Part shown: positions 49,210 through 57,549 of the stretch, in pieces | How the letters are laid out: the number at the start of each line of letters is the position of its first letter | How positions within the stretch are numbered: position 1 is the stretch's first letter | Assembly: GCF_002419965.1 (NCBI RefSeq) | Contig: NZ_DIHC01000031.1 | Span: 1-64,000, forward strand | Source of the DNA: Pseudomonas sp. UBA5706 | GTDB taxonomy: Bacteria > Pseudomonadota > Gammaproteobacteria > Pseudomonadales > Pseudomonadaceae | DNA: 64,000 nucleotides | Direction of reading: 5' to 3' | Position numbers and translations under genes: made by a program | Notes under the pieces: generated by a model | Told to the model about the DNA's origin: nothing | Database searches by the model: none | What the model saw: only the letters and a program-made list of their open reading frames with translations

Positions 49210-51188
49210 CCTCTCTGAAAAAACCTCCCTTCGACTTCAAAACGCAGTACGGCCTTGGCTTCGATCCGCAAGACGATGAGATCGTCGTGGACTTCTTCTG
49301 CGGCGGTGGCGGCGCGGGTACCGGGTTGGAAATGGGCCTCGGCCGCAAGGTGAACGTGGCGAAGAACCACAGCGCCAAGGCGATCAGCATGCACACCATC
49401 AATCACCCGGGCGCCAAGCACTTCACAACCGACGTGTTCGACGGTGATCCAGATACGGAGTGCGGCGGCAAACCGGTCGGCTGGTTTCATATGTCGCCAG
49501 ACTGTACGCACCACAGCCAGGCAGCAGGCGGTCAGCCACGCAAGCGCGAGATCCGCAACCTGTCATGGATCGGCTTGAAGTGGGCAGGCAAGAAGAAGCC
49601 TCGCGTCATCAGCCTGGAGAACGTGAAGCAGATTCTGCAGTGGGGCCCGCTGATCGCCAAACGCGACAAGGACACCGGGCGCGCCATCAAGCTGGTTGCC
49701 GTGCTGAACGCCAAAGGGAAGGAAGTCATCGAGAAGGTGGTCGCCGCACCTGGTGAAATCGTGCCGGTCGGGGAGCAGTTTCTGGTACCAGACCCGAAAC
49801 GCCGGGGCACCACCTGGCGGCGGTTCGTACAGCTGCTGGAAGGTATGGGCTATGCGGTTGAATGGCGCGTCATCAAGGCGTGCGACTTCGGGGCACCGAC
49901 CAGCCGCGAGCGCCTGTTCATGATTGCTCGCTGTGACGGTCAGCCGATTGTGTGGCCGGAGCCTACCCACGCCAAAAAGCCCGGCAAGGGCCAGCAGAAA
50001 TACCGCACCGCAGCCGAGTGCATCGACTTCAGCGACTTGGGCAACAGCATCTTCGGGCGGAAGGATGAACTGGCCGACGCCACCAAGCGCCGTATCGCCA
50101 AGGGCATGAAGAAGTTCGTTATCAACAACCCGGCGCCTTTCATTGTGCCGATCGCGAACTGGTCCACCGAAACGGTACAGTCGATGAACGAGCCGCTGCG
50201 TACCGTGACGTCGTATCCGAAAGGCGGGTCGTTCTCGGTTGTCAGCCCTACGCTTGTCCAGTCCGGCTACGGCGAGCGAACAGGTCAACAACCAAGAGTG
50301 CCCGGCATTGATCAGCCACTCGGTACAGTGGTCGCCGGCGGCGTTAAGCACGCACTCGCCGCGGCGCATTTGGTCAAGTTTCGTTTCGATGATGAAGGCA
50401 AGGCGCTCGACGAGCCGCTGCCCACCATCACCAGCGGCGGCAACTACCAGCGTCCGGCAGGTGCCGCGCACGCCTTGGGCATCGCTACAGCGTTCATGGC
50501 GCAGATGAATGGCGGATTCAACACCACGGACGCCAAGAGCCTCAATGCTCCGATGACCACGGTGACAAACACCGGCAGTCAGCAACAACTGGTGACCGCA
50601 AGCCTGCTTCATTTGCGTAGCAACTGTGACGCCCGAGCGGTGGATGATCCGCTGCACACTGTGAGTGCGGGTGGCACACATCACGGTTTGATGACGGCAT
50701 TCATGGAGCGGCAGTTCGGCGCCAGCGTGGGCCAGGAACTGACTGGCCCGGCGCCAACCATCACAGCGGGTGGCGGCGGCAAGAGCTCGTTGGTTAGTTT
50801 CGAACTTTCGCCAGAACATGAAGAAGGCGCCCTGCGCGTCGCAGCGTTCATGATCAGCTACTACGGCACGGAGAACATGAGCAGTTGCGATCAACCAGCG
50901 CCAACGATTACCACGAAAGATCGGCTGGGCTTGGTAACGGTCATGGTCAAGGGCACGCCTTATGTGATCGTCGATATCCGCCTGCGGATGCTGCAACCGG
51001 CAGAGCTGTACAGGGCTCAGGGCTTCCCGTTGGACTACATCATAACGCACGGTGCTGACGGCAAGCTATTTACGAAGACTGAGCAAGTCCACATGTGCGG
51101 CAATAGCGTCAGCCCGCCGCCCATGGCTGCGCTGGCACGAGCTAACGATCCATGGCGCCAAGCTGAACGCTTGCAGGAGGCAGCATGA
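49206..51188 (+). CDS. DNA (cytosine-5) methyltransferase with repeated insert
   Basis: A 660-residue C5 methyltransferase. Motif I is VVDFFCGGGGAGTGLEMG near residue 28, motif VI is SLENVKQI, motif VIII lies in GAPTSRERLF, and motif X is GNSVSPPP near the C terminus. The catalytic motif IV reads SPDCTHHSQ near residue 97, with PDC in place of the usual PCQ. Between motifs VIII and IX there are seven copies of a short unit of the form DxPLxTVxxGG, at about residues 327, 368, 401, 447, 479, 512 and 561. This unit makes up a long target-recognition region. It probably protects phage DNA against restriction. Confidence 0.85.
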   Translation: MTSLKKPPFDFKTQYGLGFDPQDDEIVVDFFCGGGGAGTGLEMGLGRKVNVAKNHSAKAISMHTINHPGAKHFTTDVFDGDPDTECGGKPVGWFHMSPDCTHHSQAAGGQPRKREIRNLSWIGLKWAGKKKPRVISLENVKQILQWGPLIAKRDKDTGRAIKLVAVLNAKGKEVIEKVVAAPGEIVPVGEQFLVPDPKRRGTTWRRFVQLLEGMGYAVEWRVIKACDFGAPTSRERLFMIARCDGQPIVWPEPTHAKKPGKGQQKYRTAAECIDFSDLGNSIFGRKDELADATKRRIAKGMKKFVINNPAPFIVPIANWSTETVQSMNEPLRTVTSYPKGGSFSVVSPTLVQSGYGERTGQQPRVPGIDQPLGTVVAGGVKHALAAAHLVKFRFDDEGKALDEPLPTITSGGNYQRPAGAAHALGIATAFMAQMNGGFNTTDAKSLNAPMTTVTNTGSQQQLVTASLLHLRSNCDARAVDDPLHTVSAGGTHHGLMTAFMERQFGASVGQELTGPAPTITAGGGGKSSLVSFELSPEHEEGALRVAAFMISYYGTENMSSCDQPAPTITTKDRLGLVTVMVKGTPYVIVDIRLRMLQPAELYRAQGFPLDYIITHGADGKLFTKTEQVHMCGNSVSPPPMAALARANDPWRQAERLQEAA

Positions 51189-51382
51189 GCGAGCAAATCG
51201 ATATCCTTATAAAGCTGCCAGAGGTTTGTCGCCAGGTAGGATTTAGCAAATCAACCGTGTACGAAATGATCGCTGCCGGAAACTTTCCAATGCCAGCGAA
51301 GCTGGGTCGGTATTCAAGGTGGTCACAGCTAGAGGTTCAGGCATGGATTACTTTGCAGAAATCGACGCGACAGGCTGCATAA
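51185..51382 (+). CDS. AlpA family regulator / putative excisionase
   Basis: A 65-residue MerR-like winged helix protein: LIKLPEVCRQVGFSKSTVYEMIAAGNFPMPAKLGRYSRWSQLEVQAWI. AlpA-type proteins act as excisionases or activators of integrase genes. It is the last rightward gene, facing the integrase. It overlaps the methyltransferase stop by 4 bp. Confidence 0.85.
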   Translation: MSEQIDILIKLPEVCRQVGFSKSTVYEMIAAGNFPMPAKLGRYSRWSQLEVQAWITLQKSTRQAA

Positions 51383-51394
51383 CAACTTTCACCA

Positions 51395-52120
51395 TCAAAA
51401 GGATGGTTCTACCAACCAATTCTCATCTAGTTCAACGGTCAAAAATGCCGCACCCTTAACGACATTCTGCAACAGCAAAAACTTCCCACCAGCAGAGGCA
51501 ATCAGATGATAAGACTGGTTACCTTCATTTTTGCGAACCAGTGGCTGGTGGGGAAAACCATCAGCCCTATCTGCCACCGCACGCTGTTTTCCAACGTTTA
51601 CTGGAACGACTATCAGACCAATGCACACCAAAATTGGCACGATGCTAAGTACAGAAATTCTATCGACGTTATCTATGTTGACTGACTGAAAAATACGTAG
51701 AGCCATGGTAGTATAAAGAACTATAGATAGGGTAACCTCCCAGCCATTCGACATAATTTTCAGCTCTCCGTCCTGATAAAGTTCCCCCTTCCATAATTTC
51801 CAAGAGAAATATATTGCCATGACAAGCATAATCGATAATCCAACGTACCTTATATGACCAACCTTTATCATCCGGTAATGATTAACTGTCATAATAATTA
51901 CCGCCACCAGCAATACTGCAGCAGCATAAACCGTACCACGAATCCCAAGTTCCACCAGCGGGTAACTCGACGAAAACCAAAAAGCACCAAGCTCAATCAG
52001 ATAAGATTTCACCTGAAAATAACCAGCACAACATGCCATTGCAGCAAAGACCAAAGAGGCTGCTGCAACTTTTCCTGAATATTCAATAAGCCCCAAAACA
52101 ACCTTAGACATAAGATCCAT
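51395..52120 (-). CDS. Multi-pass membrane protein overlapping the integrase gene
   Basis: A 241-residue protein with about five predicted membrane segments in residues 10-180 and a short soluble C-terminal domain (YHLIASAGGKFLLLQNVVKGAAFLTVELDENWLVEPS). It is more AT-rich than its neighbours. The start (MDLMSKVV at 52120, or ATG 52111) lies inside the end of the integrase gene. No family was recognised. A superinfection-exclusion or defence role is possible from its place at the attR side, but this is inference. Confidence 0.65.
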   Translation of the reverse strand: MDLMSKVVLGLIEYSGKVAAASLVFAAMACCAGYFQVKSYLIELGAFWFSSSYPLVELGIRGTVYAAAVLLVAVIIMTVNHYRMIKVGHIRYVGLSIMLVMAIYFSWKLWKGELYQDGELKIMSNGWEVTLSIVLYTTMALRIFQSVNIDNVDRISVLSIVPILVCIGLIVVPVNVGKQRAVADRADGFPHQPLVRKNEGNQSYHLIASAGGKFLLLQNVVKGAAFLTVELDENWLVEPSF

Positions 52121-53282
52121 TTCCTGAAATTTTATCTGCCCACCATTGCATTAATGTACGGCGACAATCTAGATATTGGGCATGATTATATGCTGCTTTA
52201 CTCTTCTTCTTCTCGACGTGCGCAAGCTGAAATTCTATAACCTCCTCTGACCAACGCTGAGCCTCATACAGGTGCGTCGACGCTGTTGCGCGAAAGTCGT
52301 GACAGTGCCAGCCCTTTAGGTCCATGTATTCAAGCGCTCGATTAAGCGTTGTCGGCGATAGGGGCTGATCAGGCCGCTTGAGTCCGGGGAACAGCAAATC
52401 ACCAGGTGTTATCCGTCGCAGCTCGCGCAGCAGGACGAGCGCTTGCGAAGGTAGAGGCACCAAGTGAGGACGCCGTTTTTTCATCCTCTCTGCAGGTACC
52501 AGCCACAAGCCCTCGTCCAAATCGAACTCTGACCATCTCGCTAGCCGCAATTCGACTGTACGGACAAATAAAATGGGTAGCAGGTAGAGCGCGATTACGG
52601 TTACCCGATGCCCACCGTACTTAGCAACCGCGGCCAAATATACAGAAAGCTCTTCAAAGCTCATAGGCCGACTGTGGTTAATATCTCCCCGGACGACTGC
52701 ACCACGAACCGCGGCAGCGGGGTCCGCATCAGCCCGCAGCGTCACGACGCCATAGCAAAAAACAGACGAGATCCACTGTCGCACCATCAATGCCAGCGTT
52801 CTCGCATCTCGTTTGTCCATCTGCGTCATGATCGACAAAACTTGCGCAGCGGTGATCTCCCTGAGCGGTAGACGCCCAATCTTGGGGTAGACGTCATTCG
52901 TGAAAGCCCGCCTGATCTGATCTCGGTATTTCTCCGTGCGCTTTGCTAGGCGCTTCTCAATCCATTCCTCGGCCACCACCTTGAATGTATTTGTGTTCTC
53001 GGTGAGCTGCTGAGCTTTAACGGTCTGACGAACATGGGCAGGATTGCGCCCGGCTTTAACCAGTTCCCGTGCTGCATCCCGTTCGGAACGCGCCGCGCTC
53101 AGAGACAGGTTAGGATAGGCACCGACCGCATATGTGTTCTCCTTGCCGCCGAGGCGGAAGCGATAGCGCCACAACTTGTTGCCACCAGGCGTGATCTCCA
53201 AGTAAAGACCGCCACCATCGGTAAGCTTGACAGTAACGGGACCAGGTTTCGATTGGCGGATTTTGACATCGGTTAACGGCAT
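52104..53282 (-). CDS. Tyrosine integrase (P4 type)
   Basis: A 392-residue site-specific recombinase. The N-terminal DUF4102-like arm-binding domain (MPLTDVKIRQSKPGPVTVKLTDGGGLYLEI) is typical of P4-type integrases. The catalytic residues appear in RTVELRLARWSEFDL (Arg), HCHDFRATASTHLYE (His-Arg) and AAYNHAQYLDCRRTLMQWW (Tyr). Start MPLTDV at 53282 is the family start. The gene reads away from attR, with arm-like repeats just upstream. Confidence 0.93.
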   Translation of the reverse strand: MPLTDVKIRQSKPGPVTVKLTDGGGLYLEITPGGNKLWRYRFRLGGKENTYAVGAYPNLSLSAARSERDAARELVKAGRNPAHVRQTVKAQQLTENTNTFKVVAEEWIEKRLAKRTEKYRDQIRRAFTNDVYPKIGRLPLREITAAQVLSIMTQMDKRDARTLALMVRQWISSVFCYGVVTLRADADPAAAVRGAVVRGDINHSRPMSFEELSVYLAAVAKYGGHRVTVIALYLLPILFVRTVELRLARWSEFDLDEGLWLVPAERMKKRRPHLVPLPSQALVLLRELRRITPGDLLFPGLKRPDQPLSPTTLNRALEYMDLKGWHCHDFRATASTHLYEAQRWSEEVIEFQLAHVEKKKSKAAYNHAQYLDCRRTLMQWWADKISGNGSYV

Positions 53283-53309
53283 GAGGGTATACGGGGATGA
53301 GGGGATCGA

Positions 53310-53328
53310 TACCCGCAACCATACCCGC
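53310..53328 (+). other. Putative integrase arm sites, right
   Basis: TACCCGCAACCATACCCGC, two direct TACCCGC units with 12-bp period, lies between the integrase start and the core and matches the pair at 13760-13778. Confidence 0.6.
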
Positions 53329-53395
53329 ATTTTTCTCGGCTGTCTTCGCTCGACGAAGGACAATGGCGGACGTATGTAACTGTCTAAGTCAGTAT

Positions 53396-53464
53396 TTACA
53401 GGGCCAATCGGACAGACGGAGACGATGCCGGACAATGATCGTAGTTATCGATCATCAGCAGCAT
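53396..53464 (-). pseudogene. Stranded 5' end of trpG
   Basis: The frame starts MLLMIDNYD as in trpG, leaves homology at the end of the core and stops after 22 codons (HCPASSPSVRLAL). It is the original trpG start, now cut off from the gene by the prophage. Confidence 0.75.
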
Positions 53465-53467
53465 TTT
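53442..53467. other. attR core
   Basis: These 26 bp are identical to the attL core. To the right lies sequence homologous to a trpG leader, to the left phage DNA with arm-like repeats. Confidence 0.85.
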
Positions 53468-53624
53468 GTGCTTAACCTTTTGAATTACCGCTTCTAAGGT
53501 GGCCTTCCGTTTCATGCCCACGGTTGCGCCGATGTGTCGCAGGAGGGAGTCCGGCGAGACGGCGCTAAACCGAGGCTTGAGAAGGCATATCAATACAGGT
53601 CCGGCATGGCCGGCAGGGAAATAG

Positions 53625-53711
53625 TCAGGCGCGCCAACGCCAACGGGCGTGAGCCTTGATAACACGCATCAAGAAGCTGCTGACAATCGACACAGGGAAG
53701 GTCTCGTTCAT
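53625..53711 (-). CDS. Native trpG leader peptide, now detached
   Basis: A 28-codon ORF starting MNETFPVSIVS and ending MRVIKAHARWRWRA. It matches the prophage-side leader peptide at 13870-13938 and is followed by an analogous hairpin (CCGGC-CAT-GCCGG) with a base-pair exchange relative to the other copy. Since attR lies downstream, this leader now reads into the trpG remnant and toward the integrase. Confidence 0.65.
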   Translation of the reverse strand: MNETFPVSIVSSFLMRVIKAHARWRWRA

Positions 53712-53721
53712 ACGTTGCCGC

Positions 53722-53750
53722 ACAGTAGCGTACCGCCGCATGTGGCGCAA
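53722..53750 (-). promoter_or_regulatory. Native trpG promoter, now detached
   Basis: TTGCGC (53745-53750) and TACTGT (53722-53727) with 17-bp spacing on the minus strand are positioned like the elements at 13966-13994. Transcripts would run through the leader, attR and into the leftward integrase gene. Confidence 0.55.
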
Positions 53751-53932
53751 TATCGTAGTGCCTGGGTGACCGCTGTCCAAGGGTATTTCGCGGCATTGGG
53801 TGGGTGACAAGGTGCAGATCGACTGCGCCAGACCGGTACAGAATGGCGCAGTCAATTGATCCGTGACATGCCGACCTGTATCGAGGCTGCTACCTTCTGC
53901 TACGGCAATACAAAACAAGAAAGGATCTCTCC

Positions 53933-55870
53933 ATGCGCAAAGCAACTCTGTGCTGGCCGTTCGCGGTTGGCCTGCTCTCTTTCGTCTGCTCAACGGCTGC
54001 GGCGGCCGCTCCCTACTCGACCATGATCGTCTTCGGCGACAGCCTTGCCGATGCCGGCCAGTTTCCCGATGCTGGGGGCCCGACCGGTGCAACGCTGCGC
54101 TTCACCAACCGCACCGGCCCGACCTATCTGAACGGCAGCGGCGAAGTCTACGGCCTGAACTCCTCGACCTTACTGGGCGGCATGCTCGGCGTCTCCCCTG
54201 CTGACTTGCAGGCCTCAACCTCGCCGGTACGTGCTGCGTCAGGTCTGGCCGACGGCAACAACTGGGCAGTCGGAGGGGATCGCACGGACCAGATCCTAGC
54301 GGCCATCACCACGCAGTCGCAAGTGGCGAACGCCGACAGTGCCACAGGGGTCACGACTGTTTTGCGCACCCGACCGGGCTATCTGCTGGAAAACAATTTC
54401 CGCGCCGACCCCAACGCTTTGTACTACCTGACCGGTGGAGGAAACGACTTTCTGCAAGGCCGGGTGTTGAGCGCGCAGCAAGCGGTGGGCGCCGCCAACA
54501 ACCTTGCAGCCGGCGCGCAGGCGCTGTCGCAGGCCGGGGCGCGTTACATCATGGTCTGGTTGCTGCCCGACATTGGCCAAACGCCTGCTGTCTCCGGGAC
54601 ACCTTTGCAAATTCCGTCCACGCTGCTCAGCGGCGTGTTCAATCAGCAACTGGTCAATCGGCTGAGTCAAATCGACGCCGAAGTGATTCCCCTGAACGTC
54701 CCCGGGCTTATTCATGACGTTCTCGATGATCCGGCGCGCTTCGGCCTCGCCGCCAACCAGAATCTCACAGGCACCTGCTTCAGCGGCAACAGCTGCGTCG
54801 CCAACAGCATCTATGGCATCAACGGCAGCACACCCGACCCGACCAAATTGCTGTTCAATGATGGCGTGCACCCCACCGTCGCCGGTCAGCGCCTGATCGC
54901 CGACTACGGCTACTCGATACTCTCCGCGCCGTGGGAAATCACCCTGCTGCCGGAAATGGCCAACGGCACCTTGCGCGCTCAGCAAGACGAGCTTCGCAGT
55001 CAGTGGCTTGCCGATTGGACCAGTTGGCAGAACATCGGCGAGTGGCGCGCCATCGTCGCGGGCGGCGGTCAGCAAATGGACTTCGACTCGCAAAGCAATT
55101 CTGCCAGCGCCGACGGTCATGGTTATAACCTGACCCTCGGTGGCAGCTACCGTTTCGCCGAAGACTGGCGTGCAGGTCTGGTCGCCGGGGCTTATCGACA
55201 AACGCTGGAAGCCGGGCCACGAGACTCGGGTTACAAACTCAACAGTTATCTGGCAACGGCATTCGTGCAGTTTCAGGCGAATCACTGGTGGGCCGATCTG
55301 GCGGCATCGGCTGGAAAGCTGGATTACGACAGTCTCAAGCGCAAGTTCGCTCTGGGCATCAGCGAAGGCGCAGAGAAAGGCAATACCGACGGCAATATGT
55401 GGGCACTCAGCGGTCGGTTGGGCTTCGATCTTGCCGAGCAAACCAGTCGCTGGCATTTCTCGCCATTCATCAGCGCCGATTATTCCCGCGTCGAGGTCGA
55501 TGGCTATTCGGAAAACAGCACCCGCTCCACCGCGCTTAACTATGAAGATCAGACCCGCAGGTCAAAACGGCTGGGCGCAGGTGTGCAGGGCAAATTCGCT
55601 ATCACGCCGCAGACCCAACTGTTTGGTGAAGTAGCCCACGAGAGGGAGTTCGACACCGACCAGCAGGATGTGACCATCGCGCTGAACAGCGTGCCGGGGG
55701 TGGATTTCACTCTGCAGGGTTATGAGCCGCAACGCAGTTTGAATCGGGCGAGCGTGGGCTTGAGTCAAAAACTGGCACCGGACCTGACGCTGCGGGCGGG
55801 TTACAACTGGCGCAAGAACGATGCGGTGACACAACAGGGGATAAATCTGGCGCTGAGTCTGGATTTTTAG
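53933..55870 (+). CDS. estA: Autotransporter esterase EstA (GDSL family)
   Basis: An outer-membrane esterase of 645 residues, linked in P. aeruginosa to rhamnolipid production and motility. A signal peptide (about 25 residues, ending AAAAA) is followed by the GDSL domain with the nucleophile in FGDSLAD and the Asp-His pair in NDGVHPT. From about residue 370 there is an autotransporter beta-barrel ending in Phe (LALSLDF), the signal for outer-membrane insertion. The catalytic domain stays exposed at the surface. Confidence 0.95.
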   Translation: MRKATLCWPFAVGLLSFVCSTAAAAAPYSTMIVFGDSLADAGQFPDAGGPTGATLRFTNRTGPTYLNGSGEVYGLNSSTLLGGMLGVSPADLQASTSPVRAASGLADGNNWAVGGDRTDQILAAITTQSQVANADSATGVTTVLRTRPGYLLENNFRADPNALYYLTGGGNDFLQGRVLSAQQAVGAANNLAAGAQALSQAGARYIMVWLLPDIGQTPAVSGTPLQIPSTLLSGVFNQQLVNRLSQIDAEVIPLNVPGLIHDVLDDPARFGLAANQNLTGTCFSGNSCVANSIYGINGSTPDPTKLLFNDGVHPTVAGQRLIADYGYSILSAPWEITLLPEMANGTLRAQQDELRSQWLADWTSWQNIGEWRAIVAGGGQQMDFDSQSNSASADGHGYNLTLGGSYRFAEDWRAGLVAGAYRQTLEAGPRDSGYKLNSYLATAFVQFQANHWWADLAASAGKLDYDSLKRKFALGISEGAEKGNTDGNMWALSGRLGFDLAEQTSRWHFSPFISADYSRVEVDGYSENSTRSTALNYEDQTRRSKRLGAGVQGKFAITPQTQLFGEVAHEREFDTDQQDVTIALNSVPGVDFTLQGYEPQRSLNRASVGLSQKLAPDLTLRAGYNWRKNDAVTQQGINLALSLDF

Positions 55871-55958
55871 TGATCACCTGTCATCGCGGCTAGCCGACAG
55901 CGGCGACTTCGAGGGCACCGCCGCAGGCTACAGAAAGACCATCAAGCGCACATAAAAA

Positions 55959-55978
55959 CGCGGGGCACTGGCCCCGCG
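55959..55978 (-). terminator. trpE terminator
   Basis: CGCGGGGC-ACTG-GCCCCGCG followed on the minus strand by TTTTTA, 20 bp behind the trpE stop. The plus side lacks a T-run, so it serves trpE. Confidence 0.8.
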
Positions 55979-55997
55979 CTCATGTTGACGCCCCTCA

Positions 55998-57479
55998 TCA
56001 TGCCTCTGGCGTTTGCTCCGCCAACGCCACGGCGCGGAACATGGCGCGGCGTTTATTCAGCGTTTCTTCCCACTCCAGCGCAGGAACAGAGTCGGCCACG
56101 ATGCCGCCGCCCGCCTGGACGTGCAGTTCGCCGTTCTTGATCACTGCCGTGCGAATGGCGATTGCAGTGTCCATGTTGCCGTTCCACGCCAGATAACCCA
56201 CCGCGCCGCCGTACACGCCGCGCTTGACCGGCTCCAGCTCATCGATGATTTCCATCGCCCGAATCTTCGGCGCGCCAGACAGTGTGCCCGCCGGAAGTAT
56301 CGCCCGCAGTGCATCCATTGCCGTCAGCCCGCTTTTCAGCTGGCCAGTGACGTTGGACACAATGTGCATCACGTTGGAATAACGCTCGATCACCATCTTC
56401 TCGGTCAGCTTTACCGAGCCGATTGCCGAGACGCGGCCGGTGTCATTACGGCCCAGGTCGATGAGCATCAGGTGCTCGGCGATTTCCTTGTCATCGGACA
56501 GCAAATCGACTTCCAGCGCGCGGTCCGCTTCCTCGGTCGCGCCGCGAGGGCGAGTACCGGCAATCGGCCGCACGGTGATCAGGTTATCTTCGACACGCAC
56601 CAGGACCTCTGGCGAACTGCCGACCACGTGGAAGTCGCCGAAGTTGAAGAAGTACATGTAAGGCGTCGGGTTGAAGCAGCGCAGCGCGCGATACAGGTCG
56701 ATGGGTGCGGCTTTGAAGTCGATGGACATGCGCTGCGACGGCACGACCTGCATGCAGTCGCCCGCCAGGATGTATTCCTTGATGGTGTCGACGGCTTTTT
56801 CGTAGTCGCTCTGGGTGAAACTTGAACGGAAGACCGGGTCGGCGGCCTGTGGTCGGGTCAGGTCCAGTCCCGGACGTGGCGCGATCGGCTGACGCAGCTT
56901 TTCCATCAATGTTTGCAGGCGCGCCAGCCCGTTTTCGTAGGCCTCTGGCTGCGCGGGGTCTACCAGCACGATGGCGTGCATCTTGCCCGCCAGATTGTCG
57001 AAGACCACCACCGCGTCGGACACCATCAGCAGAATGTCCGGGACGCCCAATGGGTCAGGATTCGGGCACTTGCCTAGGCGCGGTTCCACGTAGCGCACGC
57101 AGTCATAACCAAAGTAACCGACCAGACCACCATTGAAGCGCGGCAGGCCGGTAATGGTCGGCACGTTGTAACGTGCCTTGAAGGTTTCGACGAAGGCCAG
57201 CGGATCTTCGGTCTCCAGGCTCTCTACCTCGACGCCGTCGTGGGTCACGCTGATGTGGTGGTCATGTGCCCGCATCACAGTGCGGCACGGCAGGCCGATC
57301 ATCGAGTAACGGCCCCACTTCTCGCCGCCCTGTACCGACTCCAGCAGATAGGAGTTGGGTTCGTCGGCCAGTTTCAGATAGATCGACAAGGGCGTGTCGA
57401 AGTCAGCAATGGTTTCGAGTGCAAGTGGAATGCGGTTATAGCCTTCGGCGGCCAGGCGCAGAAATTCTTCGCGGGTCAT
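55998..57479 (-). CDS. trpE: Anthranilate synthase component I
   Basis: TrpE, 493 residues, converts chorismate to anthranilate with ammonia from TrpG. The tryptophan feedback site is marked by SYLLESVQGGEKWGRYS near residue 45. The catalytic part contains GTRPRGATEEAD, HLMLIDLGRND and LPAGTLSGAPKIRAME. It starts 70 bp behind gph, whose last codons form a likely leader peptide, so attenuation is expected. In most pseudomonads trpE and trpGDC are separate units near each other. Confidence 0.97.
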   Translation of the reverse strand: MTREEFLRLAAEGYNRIPLALETIADFDTPLSIYLKLADEPNSYLLESVQGGEKWGRYSMIGLPCRTVMRAHDHHISVTHDGVEVESLETEDPLAFVETFKARYNVPTITGLPRFNGGLVGYFGYDCVRYVEPRLGKCPNPDPLGVPDILLMVSDAVVVFDNLAGKMHAIVLVDPAQPEAYENGLARLQTLMEKLRQPIAPRPGLDLTRPQAADPVFRSSFTQSDYEKAVDTIKEYILAGDCMQVVPSQRMSIDFKAAPIDLYRALRCFNPTPYMYFFNFGDFHVVGSSPEVLVRVEDNLITVRPIAGTRPRGATEEADRALEVDLLSDDKEIAEHLMLIDLGRNDTGRVSAIGSVKLTEKMVIERYSNVMHIVSNVTGQLKSGLTAMDALRAILPAGTLSGAPKIRAMEIIDELEPVKRGVYGGAVGYLAWNGNMDTAIAIRTAVIKNGELHVQAGGGIVADSVPALEWEETLNKRRAMFRAVALAEQTPEA

Positions 57480-57549
57480 GATCAGCCTCGTGGTGTGAGG
57501 GTAAAACGGTCAGGTGTGCAAACGTGCCGCAGGTTCGGCCAGATTCAAG

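Larger units (their letters stand above)
13683..53467. mobile_element. Siphophage prophage in the 5' end of trpG
   Basis: Bounded by 26-bp identical direct repeats (13683-13708 and 53442-53467), this element of about 39.8 kb carries integrase, immunity region, replication, packaging, capsid, tail and lysis genes. No essential module is obviously missing and no structural gene is broken, so it could be inducible. Head genes are of HK97 type and tail genes of long-tailed siphophage type. The site is the trpE-trpG interval that carries pyocins in P. aeruginosa and tailocins in P. syringae (established knowledge); no tailocin genes are present here. Confidence 0.93.
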
